Shown here: positions 15,821 through 24,529 of the stretch, one piece after another
Position numbering within the stretch: the stretch's first letter is position 1
How the letters are laid out: every line of letters starts with the position of its first letter
Assembly (NCBI GenBank): GCA_945638575.1
Contig: CALZDP010000002.1
Span: 1 to 64,000 of the forward strand
DNA: 64,000 nucleotides
Source: an uncultured Clostridia bacterium
Lineage (GTDB): Bacteria; Bacillota; Clostridia; Christensenellales; Borkfalkiaceae
Direction of reading: 5' to 3'
Notes under the pieces: model-generated
What the model was told of the DNA's origin: nothing
The model's input: only the letters and a program-made list of their open reading frames with translations
The model's database searches: none
Position numbers and translations under genes: made by a program

Positions 15821-15910
15821 ATGAAAAAGTCGATGAAAACAGACGGTGTAAGACCACCGTTTGAAAACGAAAGTTATCAAGGTAAAACGGGAAGCGAGCA
15901 ACAAAGATGA
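15821..15910 (+). CDS. Possible 29-residue ORF coupled to spoVAC
   Basis: An open frame of 29 codons starts at ATG 15821 and ends at TGA 15908-15910, overlapping the spoVAC ATG (15907) as ATGA. The peptide is hydrophilic, begins MKKSMKTDGVRPPFE and has no cysteine or membrane segment. Neither its ATG nor the internal ATG at 15833 has a Shine-Dalgarno. The ATG sits at the predicted start of a sigma-G-like transcript, so translation would be leaderless if it occurs. spoVAC itself has only a weak Shine-Dalgarno, so coupling would make sense. I do not recognise the peptide; it could be just a leader RNA. Confidence 0.4.
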   Translation: MKKSMKTDGVRPPFENESYQGKTGSEQQR

Positions 15911-16374
15911 CCAAGTATAAGGATGCAAATTTTAATCAAGATTATATAAATTACGTAAAGAAGATAGCGCCGAAAACAAACGAAGCAAGAAGCTTATGGC
16001 ACGCATTTTTGGTCGGCGGATTTATCTGCGTAATTGGTCAATTCATTCGCTACTTTTTATTATACGCCTTTGGATTGTACGGCGATGAACTTGCCGGCGC
16101 AACCTCTATGATATTGATTTTTTTAGGGTGTTTGCTAACGGGTTTCGGCGTTTACGATAACATAGGGCATATTGCAGGGGGCGGTTCTATCGTTCCGATA
16201 ACCGGTTTTGCAAATTCCGTTTGTTCACCTGCGATGGAATTTAAAAGCGAAGGTTTTGTTTACGGTCTTGCTGCTAAAATGTTTGTTGTTGCGGGACCTA
16301 TCATTGTTTACGGAATATCCGCTTCGGTATTAACAGGGTTAATTTACTTTATAATCGGATTATTTACGGCATAA
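15907..16374 (+). CDS. spoVAC: Stage V sporulation protein AC
   Basis: SpoVAC is a mechanosensitive-type membrane protein of the SpoVA complex that moves Ca-dipicolinate into the forespore and out during germination. The 155-residue product has membrane segments at about residues 33-56, 68-86, 95-115 and 125-152. It shows the family stretches ARSLWHAFLVGGFICVIGQ, GAGGGSIVPITGFANSVCSPAMEFKSEGFVYGLAAKMFVVAGPII (positions 16171-16305) and VLTGLIY. It is the first gene of spoVAC-spoVAD-spoVAE, the reduced Clostridia-type operon lacking spoVAA, VAB and VAF. Confidence 0.96.
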   Translation: MTKYKDANFNQDYINYVKKIAPKTNEARSLWHAFLVGGFICVIGQFIRYFLLYAFGLYGDELAGATSMILIFLGCLLTGFGVYDNIGHIAGGGSIVPITGFANSVCSPAMEFKSEGFVYGLAAKMFVVAGPIIVYGISASVLTGLIYFIIGLFTA

Positions 16375-16384
16375 TTTTTTAAAT

Positions 16385-16408
16385 GCTCTTTCTTATGAAA
16401 GGGCTTTT
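16385..16408 (+). terminator. Weak hairpin between spoVAC and spoVAD
   Basis: GCTCTTTC (16385-16392), loop TTAT, GAAAGGGC (16397-16404), then TTTT. A G-T pair and the short T run suggest partial termination or a processing/stability element that would set the spoVAC to spoVAD ratio. Confidence 0.4.
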
Positions 16409-16458
16409 AAATTGCATAAAAAGGATTCTATTACAAAAACTAAATTCAAAGGATTAAA

Positions 16459-17448
16459 ATGTCAAATTCAACTGTATTTTTTAAAAACAAACCGAGGATA
16501 AGTTCAACCTTTACAATCGCAGGTCCAAAAGAGGGGGCTTCCTCTTTCGGAAAGCACTTTCACCAACTTATGGCGGACGATAGATTCGGTGAAGATACCT
16601 TTGAAAAAGCGGAATGTAAAATGTTTTCCACTTGTATAGAAAAGACTATCGAATCGTCGGGTAAAAAAACTTCGGATATAAACGCTATGATTTCAGGCGA
16701 CCTGCTAAACCAAATTATTTCGGCAAGTTTCGCCGCAAGAGATTTCGAGTTTCCTTATATAGGAATTTATAACGCCTGTTCTACCTTTTCCGAAGCCCTT
16801 GCCCTTTCCGCTGTGTTGGTTGACGGCGGTTATATGAAAAACGTTGTGGCGGTAACGGGCAGTCATTTTGCGACGGCAGAAAGGCAGTATAGATATCCGC
16901 TTGAACTTGGTTCTACCAGGCCTCCTCAGTCTCAGTGGACGGTTACGGGAGCAGGCGGTGCGCTAATTAGCGATAAAGGTAATTTTCCCGTTATAGTTTC
17001 GGCAACTTTCGGAAAAGTGGTGGATTACGGAATAACGGACGCTAACAATATGGGCGCGGCAATGGCGCCTGCCGCTTGCGATACGTTGGTTAAGTTGCTG
17101 AAAGAAACTAAAACCACGCCAAAAGACTACGATTTGATTTTAAGCGGAGATTTAGGCGCGTTAGGGTCAAGGCTTTTAAAAAAACTTATGTCAGATAAAG
17201 GTTTTGATATCAAAAATCACACCGACTGCGGTGAAATGATTTACAACATTGAAGAAGAAGAGTATCAAGGCGGAAGCGGAGCCGGTTGCAGTGCTGTGGT
17301 TTTCGGTTCTTATATTTACAAAAAACTATTAAAAAAGGAAATAAAACGCATGATTTTAATGGCGACGGGAGCGCTTTTGTCTTCGATTTCCACCCAACAG
17401 GGGGAATCTATCCCGGGAATATGTCATGCCGTGGTGATTGAATCGTAA
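16459..17448 (+). CDS. spoVAD: Stage V sporulation protein AD
   Basis: SpoVAD is a peripheral membrane protein with a thiolase-like fold that binds dipicolinic acid. The 329-residue product starts with the conserved FKNKPRISSTFTIAGPKEG. It contains the thiolase-type YNACSTFSEALALSAVLVDGG with a cysteine at about residue 113, TGSHFATAERQYRYPLELGSTRPPQSQWTVTGAGG (16858-16962) and a C-terminal GSGAGCSAVVFGSYI. AAAGGA precedes the ATG, and its stop overlaps the spoVAE start. Confidence 0.97.
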   Translation: MSNSTVFFKNKPRISSTFTIAGPKEGASSFGKHFHQLMADDRFGEDTFEKAECKMFSTCIEKTIESSGKKTSDINAMISGDLLNQIISASFAARDFEFPYIGIYNACSTFSEALALSAVLVDGGYMKNVVAVTGSHFATAERQYRYPLELGSTRPPQSQWTVTGAGGALISDKGNFPVIVSATFGKVVDYGITDANNMGAAMAPAACDTLVKLLKETKTTPKDYDLILSGDLGALGSRLLKKLMSDKGFDIKNHTDCGEMIYNIEEEEYQGGSGAGCSAVVFGSYIYKKLLKKEIKRMILMATGALLSSISTQQGESIPGICHAVVIES

Positions 17449-17819
17449 TGTGGAATATTGTTTTTATGTATTTAAAAGCCTTTATCGTGGGCGGACTTAT
17501 TTGCACGATTGCGCAGATTTTGATTAACACTACCAAATTGACTTCGGGAAGAATTTTGGTGGTATTTATGCTTGCAGGCGTTCTTTTGCAATCTTTCGGC
17601 GTTTATGAATACCTTATCGACTTTGCCGGCGCAGGAGCAACCGTTCCTATCAGCGGATTCGGTTATTTGTTGGCGCAAGGGGCTATAAACGGTGCAAAAA
17701 ACGGCTTGTACGGAGCAATTACGGGTGGGCTAAAAGCGGCATCGGCAGGAATTACCGCGGCGGTTGTTTTTAGTTTTTTAGTTGCTTTAATATTTAAACC
17801 TAAGTCAAAAATTCATTAA
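17448..17819 (+). CDS. spoVAE: Stage V sporulation protein AE
   Basis: This 123-residue integral membrane protein of the SpoVA channel has hydrophobic helices at about residues 3-25, 35-55, 62-80 and 100-118. It carries the SpoVAC/SpoVAEb-like sequence FIVGGLICTIAQILINTTKLTSGRILV and GAGATVPISGFGYLLAQGAINGAKNGLYGAITGG (17629-17730). It starts on the last base of spoVAD. It resembles SpoVAC, consistent with an ancient duplication. Confidence 0.95.
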   Translation: MWNIVFMYLKAFIVGGLICTIAQILINTTKLTSGRILVVFMLAGVLLQSFGVYEYLIDFAGAGATVPISGFGYLLAQGAINGAKNGLYGAITGGLKAASAGITAAVVFSFLVALIFKPKSKIH

Positions 17820-17838
17820 TCGGGCATAAAATAGTTAT

Positions 17839-18489
17839 GTGAAACGAACTTCTTGTAAAAAACGCTTTAGACGAAAATTCGTAAGCGTAATTATAATCTT
17901 TTTCATTGTAGCGCTTTATTTGTGCCTTTGCGCGTCCAAATCATTAAGGCTTATAGGCAAAGCGCAGTTTGAGGCGGAGATGTCTACGGCTACTTACATT
18001 GCCATCGGCAAAACCATCGAAGAAGATTTTATAAAAGATTTGTTTTCGGTAGTAAAAGACGATAGCGGTAACATAGTTATGATTTCAGTAAACGGTCTGA
18101 AAATGAACATTTTATCCAAAAAATTAGCGGAGGAATGTTTAAATGCCTATTCGCTTTTGGCTGATGGGGGAGTCAGCGTGCCTATAGGCGCGTTTACTGG
18201 AATTTCCTTTTTAACAGCCCTCGGTAAACCGGTAAATATGAAACTTATTACCGTAAATTCCGTTAAATGCGAATTTTTGACTAAGTTTGAACAGGCAGGC
18301 ATAAACCAAACCAAGCAAAGTTTGTATTTGAAAATTATGCCCGAATGTAAGGTAGTTGCAGGACTGAAAAGTCAAACCATAACGGGCGACGTCGATTTTT
18401 TATGCTATGAAAATTATCTTATAGGAAAGGTTCCTAATACTTACGTCAACGTTTCGGGATATACTGCCCAAAATAAAGGCGATAGATAG
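17839..18489 (+). CDS. yunB: Sporulation protein YunB
   Basis: YunB is a sigma-E-dependent sporulation protein of unknown biochemical role. The 216-residue product starts with a strongly basic segment, one membrane helix (about residues 14-35), and then an extracytoplasmic domain. That domain has the family features NILSKKLAEECLNAY, GVSVPIGAFTGISFLTALGKPVNMKL and the C-terminal NYLIGKVPNTYVNV. The start is GTG 17839, with a weak ribosome binding site. It lies 19 nt after spoVAE; a small CGCCC-CAAA-GGGCG hairpin (18495-18508) follows. Confidence 0.88.
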   Translation: MKRTSCKKRFRRKFVSVIIIFFIVALYLCLCASKSLRLIGKAQFEAEMSTATYIAIGKTIEEDFIKDLFSVVKDDSGNIVMISVNGLKMNILSKKLAEECLNAYSLLADGGVSVPIGAFTGISFLTALGKPVNMKLITVNSVKCEFLTKFEQAGINQTKQSLYLKIMPECKVVAGLKSQTITGDVDFLCYENYLIGKVPNTYVNVSGYTAQNKGDR

Positions 18490-18538
18490 GCAATCGCCCC
18501 AAAGGGCGTTTAATAATGAATTTAAAACTTGATTTATG

Positions 18539-18569
18539 CGAGGAAAACTTAGGTTTACCTCGTTTTTTT
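18539..18569 (+). terminator. Intrinsic terminator before pheS
   Basis: CGAGGAAAAC (18539-18548), loop TTAG, GTTTACCTCG (18553-18562), with one A-A mismatch, followed by seven T. It ends the spoVA-yunB transcript. Confidence 0.8.
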
Positions 18570-18600
18570 AGTTGAATTTTTCTTTTTGCGCCGTCTAAAC

Positions 18601-18629
18601 TTGACTATATAATTTAATTTAATTATAAT
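18601..18629 (+). promoter_or_regulatory. Sigma-A promoter of pheST-mutS2
   Basis: TTGACT (18601-18606), 17-nt spacer, TATAAT (18624-18629). The leader of about 48 nt contains a small ACGCC-GGAA-GGCGT hairpin (18657-18670) with a GNRA-type loop just before the AAGGGG ribosome binding site. No T-box sequence is present. Confidence 0.8.
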
Positions 18630-18683
18630 AATCTCAGTTAAAAATTATATTTATCGACGCCGGAAGGCGTTTAAGGGGTAGAT

Positions 18684-19703
18684 ATGGCAAAAAAATTCTC
18701 AGAAATTTTACAGGAAGTCAAAGAAAAATTGACTTCTGCAGACACGTCCAAAATCCTTACCGAGATAAAAGTCGACTTTCTCGGTAAAAACGGCGTTGTA
18801 ACAGGATTGCTTAAAGGTATGAGGGATTTAGCGCCCGAAGAAAGACCTTTGCTCGGACAACAGGTTAACAGTTTAAGGTCGCAAATCGAAGAACTTATCA
18901 AAAACAGGGAAGAAGCCGTTAAGCAACGGGAACTTCAAAAAAAGTTTCAAGACGAAGCGATTGATATAACCCTTCCCGGAAAGGTTGGCGAATTAGGAAC
19001 GTTGCATCCCATTACCATGGTTAAAAACGATCTTATCGACGCTTTTTCAGGACTTGGATTTGTTGTGTACGAGGGACCCGAAATCGAATCGGACGTTGTA
19101 AACTTTCAAATGCTGAATATTCCCGAAGATCATCCGGCACGCGATATGCAGGATACTTTTTATATCACTGACAGCATTTTGTTAAGAACGCATACTTCCC
19201 CCGGTCAAGTGCACGTTATGACATCTTCAAAACCGCCCATTAAGGTTATGTGCCCAGGGAGGACTTATCGCTCGGACGACGACGCAACCCACTCGCCGAT
19301 ATTCCATCAAATAGAAGGGCTTGTCGTAGATAAAAATCTTTCCCTTTGCGACTTAAAAGGTACGCTTGAAGAGATTTTGAAACATATTTTCGGCAAAGAT
19401 ATTAAAACCAGATTGCGCCCGTCCTACTTCCCGTTCACCGAACCCAGCGTAGAAGTCGACGTTTCCTGTTTCGAATGCGGGGGTAAGGGCTGTAAACTTT
19501 GCAAAGGCACAGGTTGGATTGAAGTTCTCGGCGCCGGCATGGTTAACAGAAAGGTTTTGAAAAATTGCGGCATCGACCCCGACGTTTACACGGGGTATGC
19601 TTTCGGTATAGGGCTTGAAAGAATTGCTATGCTTAAATACCATATTCCCGATATAAGAATGTTCTTTGACGATGATTTGAGATTCGTTAAACAGTTTAAG
19701 TAA
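18684..19703 (+). CDS. pheS: Phenylalanyl-tRNA synthetase alpha subunit
   Basis: PheS is the catalytic subunit of the alpha2-beta2 enzyme charging tRNA-Phe. The 339-residue product has an N-terminal coiled coil that binds tRNA (about residues 1-90) and the class II catalytic core. The core shows motif 1 (HPITMVKNDLIDAFSGLGF), motif 2 (PGRTYRSDDDATHSPIFHQIEGLVVD) and motif 3 (GYAFGIGLERIAMLKYHIPDIR). Also visible is FTEPSVEVDVSCFECGGKGCKLCKGTGWIEVLGAGMV (19436-19547), a cysteine-bearing form of the usual segment. pheT follows after 15 nt. Confidence 0.98.
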   Translation: MAKKFSEILQEVKEKLTSADTSKILTEIKVDFLGKNGVVTGLLKGMRDLAPEERPLLGQQVNSLRSQIEELIKNREEAVKQRELQKKFQDEAIDITLPGKVGELGTLHPITMVKNDLIDAFSGLGFVVYEGPEIESDVVNFQMLNIPEDHPARDMQDTFYITDSILLRTHTSPGQVHVMTSSKPPIKVMCPGRTYRSDDDATHSPIFHQIEGLVVDKNLSLCDLKGTLEEILKHIFGKDIKTRLRPSYFPFTEPSVEVDVSCFECGGKGCKLCKGTGWIEVLGAGMVNRKVLKNCGIDPDVYTGYAFGIGLERIAMLKYHIPDIRMFFDDDLRFVKQFK

Positions 19704-19718
19704 GGGGAGGAAGATGAT

Positions 19719-22112
19719 ATGAGAATTCCATTAAGTTGGTTAAGTGAATATGTTGATATTTCCGACGTAACTAAAGAACAACTTCGCGACGGCTTGTTTT
19801 CCTGCGGTTTCGAAGTTGAAGAGGTTATCGAGGTCAACGAAAAAGTAAATAAAATCGTAGTTTGCAAAATTTTGCAAAAAACACAACACCCTGGCGCAGA
19901 TAAACTTTTCGTTTGTCAGGTTGACGCAGGCAAATACGGGGTTTTGCAGATTGTTACAAACGCTAAAAACGTTCAGGAAGGTGATATCGTTCCCGTTGCC
20001 GTTAACGGTGCGACTTTAGCCGACGGCACAGTAATCAAAAACGGGAAACTGCGCGGTGTTGAATCATTCGGTATGTTCTGCGGAGGCGAGGAAATCGGTA
20101 TTACCGAAGAATATTATGACGGAGCAGGCGGAGATTCCGTACTTATCTTTCACGATGATTTTCCGCTCGGCGAAGAAGTGGCGGAACTTCTCGATATTAA
20201 AGATACGGTTTTTGATATTTCCGTTACGGCAAACAGACCGGATTGCCAAAGCGTACTCGGTATCGCAAGAGAGGTTTCCGCGCTTTTAAACAAGCCTTTA
20301 AAGATGCCTTCGCTATGCTATTCTCAAAGCCAAGTAAAAACGGAAGATAAAATTTCCATTTCCGTTAAAGATAAAGAACTTTGCCCCAGATATATGGGCG
20401 CTTACGTAAGCGATATAAAAATAGAAAAATCGCCTAAGTGGATGCAGCGCCGTCTTTATTTAATGGGCATACGCGCGATAAATAACGTAGTTGACATTAC
20501 CAACTATGTGCTTAACGAAATAGGTCAGCCTATGCACGCATTTGATTATAGAGAATTATCCGGCGGAGAAATTGTTGTCAGACGTGCAAACGAAGGTGAA
20601 AAAATCGTTACTTTGGATGAAAAGGAATTTTCTTTAAATAACGAAGTTTTGGTTATTTGCGATAAAGATAAACCTTCTGCTTTGGCAGGAATTATGGGCG
20701 GTTTAGGCAGCGGTATTAAGGACGATACAACCGAAATTATTTTTGAAGCAGCCGTCTTTAAACGCGATAACATACGTAAAAATTCCAGAAAACTAAATCA
20801 ACGTTCCGATTCTTCGGCAAGATTTGAAAAAGGCGTTGATCCGTACACTACGGAAATAGGTATGAAACGCGCATTGTCGCTTATCGACAGTTTAGGCGCC
20901 GGCAAAGTGGCTTCGACTATTATCGACCAAAATTCTTTTTCCGGCGAAAAGAAAAAAATTACGGTTGAACTTAATAAAATTTACAAACTTTTGGGCATAA
21001 CCGTTCCCGAAGAAACTGTTATCGGCATTTTAAAAGGTCTTAATTTTGAATGTTTTGCGGAAGAAGGAAAACTTACTGCGCTTGTTCCGTTGTACCGCGA
21101 GGACGTTGAAGATTACCCAGATTTAGCCGAAGAAATAATCAGAATGTACGGTTATGAACACATCAACTGTACTTTATTAAAGAATTCCGAGATTACTCAC
21201 GGCGGAAGAACCCCTTATCAAGTTAAAGAACAAACCGCCAAAGATTATCTTAGGTATAACGGCTTTAACGAAGTTGTAACTTATTCCTTTATTTCACCTA
21301 AAGATTATCAAAATTTCGGAATCGACACCGATGAGTTAAAACTTATAAAACTTAAAAATCCGCTTGGCGAAGATTTAAGTATAATGAGGACGACCCTTTT
21401 ACCGTCCGTCGTTTCCGTCGCTGTCAGAAACTTAAATAAAAAGAATTTAAGCGGAAGAATTTTCGAACTTGCGAAAGTTTATATTGCAAAAGAAATTCCG
21501 CTTACCGAACTTCCGGAAGAAAGGGCTACGCTTTGCCTTGCAGCTTTTGGCGAAAAGGAAGACTTCTTTACCGTAAAGGGCGTTATAACAGGGTTACTTG
21601 ATTGCTTGCGTTACAGCAAAAAATTGACATTAAAAGGCAGTGATAAACCCTTTATGCATCCAACAAGGACGGCCTCTTTATTTGACGGCGAAAAGGAAGT
21701 TGCATACTTCGGTCAATTAAGTCCGCTTACAGCCGAAAAATTAGGAATAGACAAGCCTATTTACGTTGCGGAAATCGATTATGCTTACTTAGAAAGTAGT
21801 TTTGACCGCGAAATTTACGTTAAAAACTTTTCTAAATTCCCGTCGGTTGAACGCGATTTGGCACTCGTTTGCGAAAAATCTACGACGAACGGCGAAATTT
21901 TGGAAGCAATCGCTTCCGCCAGAATAAAAAACCTTGTTTCCGTGGAACTTTTCGACGTATATACGGGCGACCGCATTTTAGACAATAAAAAGAGCATGGC
22001 GTATAGGTTGACTTTCTCATCAAACGAAAAGACTTTGGAAGTCGAAGAAGTTGATAATTACGTTAGAAAGATTCTTAAAGCCTTAGAAAATATTAACGCT
22101 AAACTTAGATAA
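19719..22112 (+). CDS. pheT: Phenylalanyl-tRNA synthetase beta subunit
   Basis: This 797-residue beta subunit has an N-terminal tRNA-binding EMAP-like domain (about 40-150). The B3/B4 editing domain follows (about 210-380), with VVDITNYVLNEIGQPMHAFD and ALAGIMGG. Then come B5 (about 400-470), the synthetase-like core (about 480-690) and the C-terminal FDX-ACB anticodon-binding domain (about 705-797, starting FSKFPSVERDLALV). AAGGGGAGG precedes the ATG. pheS, pheT and mutS2 form one operon; rnhC and zapA, often between pheT and mutS2, are absent. Confidence 0.98.
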   Translation: MRIPLSWLSEYVDISDVTKEQLRDGLFSCGFEVEEVIEVNEKVNKIVVCKILQKTQHPGADKLFVCQVDAGKYGVLQIVTNAKNVQEGDIVPVAVNGATLADGTVIKNGKLRGVESFGMFCGGEEIGITEEYYDGAGGDSVLIFHDDFPLGEEVAELLDIKDTVFDISVTANRPDCQSVLGIAREVSALLNKPLKMPSLCYSQSQVKTEDKISISVKDKELCPRYMGAYVSDIKIEKSPKWMQRRLYLMGIRAINNVVDITNYVLNEIGQPMHAFDYRELSGGEIVVRRANEGEKIVTLDEKEFSLNNEVLVICDKDKPSALAGIMGGLGSGIKDDTTEIIFEAAVFKRDNIRKNSRKLNQRSDSSARFEKGVDPYTTEIGMKRALSLIDSLGAGKVASTIIDQNSFSGEKKKITVELNKIYKLLGITVPEETVIGILKGLNFECFAEEGKLTALVPLYREDVEDYPDLAEEIIRMYGYEHINCTLLKNSEITHGGRTPYQVKEQTAKDYLRYNGFNEVVTYSFISPKDYQNFGIDTDELKLIKLKNPLGEDLSIMRTTLLPSVVSVAVRNLNKKNLSGRIFELAKVYIAKEIPLTELPEERATLCLAAFGEKEDFFTVKGVITGLLDCLRYSKKLTLKGSDKPFMHPTRTASLFDGEKEVAYFGQLSPLTAEKLGIDKPIYVAEIDYAYLESSFDREIYVKNFSKFPSVERDLALVCEKSTTNGEILEAIASARIKNLVSVELFDVYTGDRILDNKKSMAYRLTFSSNEKTLEVEEVDNYVRKILKALENINAKLR

Positions 22113-22114
22113 AT

Positions 22115-24478
22115 ATGACTAACAGAACCCTAAAAACACTTGAATACGATAAAGTTATGAATCTCGTTTCCGGTTACGCTATTTTGAAAGGCACAAAACA
22201 GAGACTTGTTTGCGCTACGCCTTTTTCAGACGAAAATAGCGTTCTTCTTGCTTTAAGTAAGACGGAAGAGGCATATAAACTTTTATTCGATTACGGTGTT
22301 TCTGGGGTGGAGTTTTTTGACGAGCCGTCTGACGAGATAGAGCGTGCCGAAAAGGGTGCGCTTCTAACCTTGTCCGAACTTTTGCGTTCGGCAAGGTTAT
22401 TAAAGGCGGCAAGACTTATCAGAAACGCTTTTACTTCGGTTGTTGCGGAAGATATTGTTTATCTTCCTGAAATCGCCGCTTCGCTTTATTGCGATCAGTA
22501 TTTGGAAAAGGAAATTTTATCTAAGGTTTTGTCCGATGAAAAAATTGCGGACAATGCTTCCGAAAAACTTTTTCAATTAAGACGTAAGATAAAAAAACTT
22601 AACGATCAGATTCGTGAAAAGTTGAATTCTTATATTCATGCCGGCGATAAGTATTTACAGGAAAATATTGTTACCATGCGTGGCGACAGGTATGTTATTC
22701 CCGTAAAAAGCGAATATCGTTCCAAAATTAAAGGGTTTGTGCACGACCAGTCGTCGACAGGCTCAACCGTATTTATCGAACCTGTTGAGGTTTTGGAACT
22801 AAATAACCAATTACGTGTTACAACCATAGAAGAAAGCGCCGAAGTTGAAGAAATTATCAGAGATTTATCTCATAAAATCGGTATGATCGCGCAAAAACTT
22901 TTATGTAACGCCGAACTTATTCGCGATATAGACGAATATTGCGCACGTGCCGTTTACGCGTACAAAACAAAATCTTCTAAGCCAAGAATAAACAAAAAGG
23001 GTATTATCGATATAAAACGGGGCAGACATCCCTTAATTGAAGCAAATAAAGTCGTGCCTTTAGATATAAAACTCGGTAAAGAAGCAAGATATCTTCTTAT
23101 AACCGGTCCTAATACCGGCGGTAAAACGGTTACGCTTAAACTTGTGGGGTTGTTTACGCTTATGGCGTCAAGCGGTTTGTTTTTACCGTGCGCCGACGAG
23201 AGCGATATTTCCATTTTTGACAACATTTTTTGCGACGTAGGAGACGAACAGAGCATCGAGCAAAGTCTTTCAACTTTTTCATCGCACATCAAAAACTTGG
23301 TTGATATAACCGAAAACGTAGATTCAAGGTCTTTGGTCTTAATTGACGAAATCGGCGCAGGAACCGATCCCGACGAGGGGAGCGCTTTGGCGCAAGCCAT
23401 AATCGAAAGGTTGCTTGACAGAAAAAGTTACGGTATTATAACAACGCACTATAGCCGTTTAAAGGAATACGCTTACGTGCGCTCGGATATTATAAATGCG
23501 TCAATGGATTTCGACAACGAAACTTTTGCGCCCATCTATAAATTAAATATCGGTATACCAGGAACTTCCAATGCGATAGAAATCGCTTCAAGACTCGGTA
23601 TTTCAAAAGAGATTATAACCTCTGCCACGTCTTTACTGTCCGAAGGCAAAGTGTCTTTTGAAAACGTCCTTAAAGAGGCGGAAAAGACGAGGAAAACTGC
23701 CGAATCGGAAAGACTGCAACTTGTTGACAGCCTAAATCAAGCCAAAGAAGAACTAAAGTTAATTGAAAAGGAAAAGGAAAAATTAGCGTTAGAAAGGGAA
23801 AGACTTTACGCTCAGGCAAAAGCGGAATCGCGCAGAATCATAAATGAAAAAGTTGACGAAGCCGAGGAATTGGTTGAACAAATCAAAGAGATTTTAGATA
23901 AGGAAGAAATTTCTTCCGGCGATATAATTACGGCGCGAACTTTAAGAAACAAACTTGAATCCAAAAAGTATGATGATGCCGATGAAGAAGGCGATCCGCT
24001 CATGCTTAAACCTTGCGATTTAAGTTGGCTAAAAGTCGGCGATAAAGTTTTTGTTAAATCGATGGGGGCATACGCAACCATAGTAAGTATTAACGAAAAG
24101 AAGGGCGAATGTTTCGTTTCTTTAGGCAGTATGCGAATGAGCGCCAAAGTAAAAGATTTATTCATAAACGAAAATTTAAGCCGTAAAAAGCAAACAAAAC
24201 CTTCGGTTAAAGTTTATGTCGAACCCGTTGCGGCGTTTAATCCGGAAATAAACGTTATTGGTAAGCGCCGTGAAGAAGCAATGGACGAAGTAGTTAAGTT
24301 TTTAGATCAAGCCGTTTTAAGCGGTGCAACCGAACTTAGAATCGTACACGGTAAAGGACAGAAAATATTAAAACAAGCGATACACGAAGTTTTAAAAAGA
24401 ACTTCTTACGTTGATAAATTCCGTTTGGGCAAATACGGCGAAGGAGAGGACGGCGTTACCATCGTAACCTTAAAATAG
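22115..24478 (+). CDS. mutS2: Endonuclease MutS2 (RqcU)
   Basis: MutS2 is a MutS-like ATPase with a C-terminal Smr nuclease domain; in Firmicutes it suppresses homologous recombination and also splits collided ribosomes. The 787-residue product lacks the mismatch-recognition domain. It has Walker A ITGPNTGGKTVTLK (about residues 329-342), Walker B LVLIDEIGAGTDPDEGSALAQA, a long Glu/Lys-rich coiled coil (about 510-620) and a Smr domain (about 710-787) with ELRIVHGKGQKILK and the terminal GVTIVTLK. It starts 2 nt after pheT. The gene for its functional relative in ribosome rescue, rqcH, is also in this window. Confidence 0.96.
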   Translation: MTNRTLKTLEYDKVMNLVSGYAILKGTKQRLVCATPFSDENSVLLALSKTEEAYKLLFDYGVSGVEFFDEPSDEIERAEKGALLTLSELLRSARLLKAARLIRNAFTSVVAEDIVYLPEIAASLYCDQYLEKEILSKVLSDEKIADNASEKLFQLRRKIKKLNDQIREKLNSYIHAGDKYLQENIVTMRGDRYVIPVKSEYRSKIKGFVHDQSSTGSTVFIEPVEVLELNNQLRVTTIEESAEVEEIIRDLSHKIGMIAQKLLCNAELIRDIDEYCARAVYAYKTKSSKPRINKKGIIDIKRGRHPLIEANKVVPLDIKLGKEARYLLITGPNTGGKTVTLKLVGLFTLMASSGLFLPCADESDISIFDNIFCDVGDEQSIEQSLSTFSSHIKNLVDITENVDSRSLVLIDEIGAGTDPDEGSALAQAIIERLLDRKSYGIITTHYSRLKEYAYVRSDIINASMDFDNETFAPIYKLNIGIPGTSNAIEIASRLGISKEIITSATSLLSEGKVSFENVLKEAEKTRKTAESERLQLVDSLNQAKEELKLIEKEKEKLALERERLYAQAKAESRRIINEKVDEAEELVEQIKEILDKEEISSGDIITARTLRNKLESKKYDDADEEGDPLMLKPCDLSWLKVGDKVFVKSMGAYATIVSINEKKGECFVSLGSMRMSAKVKDLFINENLSRKKQTKPSVKVYVEPVAAFNPEINVIGKRREEAMDEVVKFLDQAVLSGATELRIVHGKGQKILKQAIHEVLKRTSYVDKFRLGKYGEGEDGVTIVTLK

Positions 24479-24512
24479 ATTTTACGAACTTAATAATAAT
24501 TTGTAAAATCCC

Positions 24513-24521
24513 TGTTATAAT
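24513..24521 (+). promoter_or_regulatory. Extended -10 promoter 8 nt upstream of the cysteine desulfurase ATG
   Basis: TGTTATAAT is a perfect extended -10 (TGn-TATAAT). Eight nucleotides (GTTAAATT) separate it from the ATG at 24530, so the transcript should start 0-2 nt before the AUG. No Shine-Dalgarno and no good -35 are visible. Confidence 0.5.
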
Positions 24522-24529
24522 GTTAAATT

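Noticed and set aside
18489-18683. T-box riboswitch before pheS, also considered before asnS (57495-57669)
   Set aside because: No AGGGTGGNACCGCG core or stem I layout is present; both leaders are short and promoter-driven.
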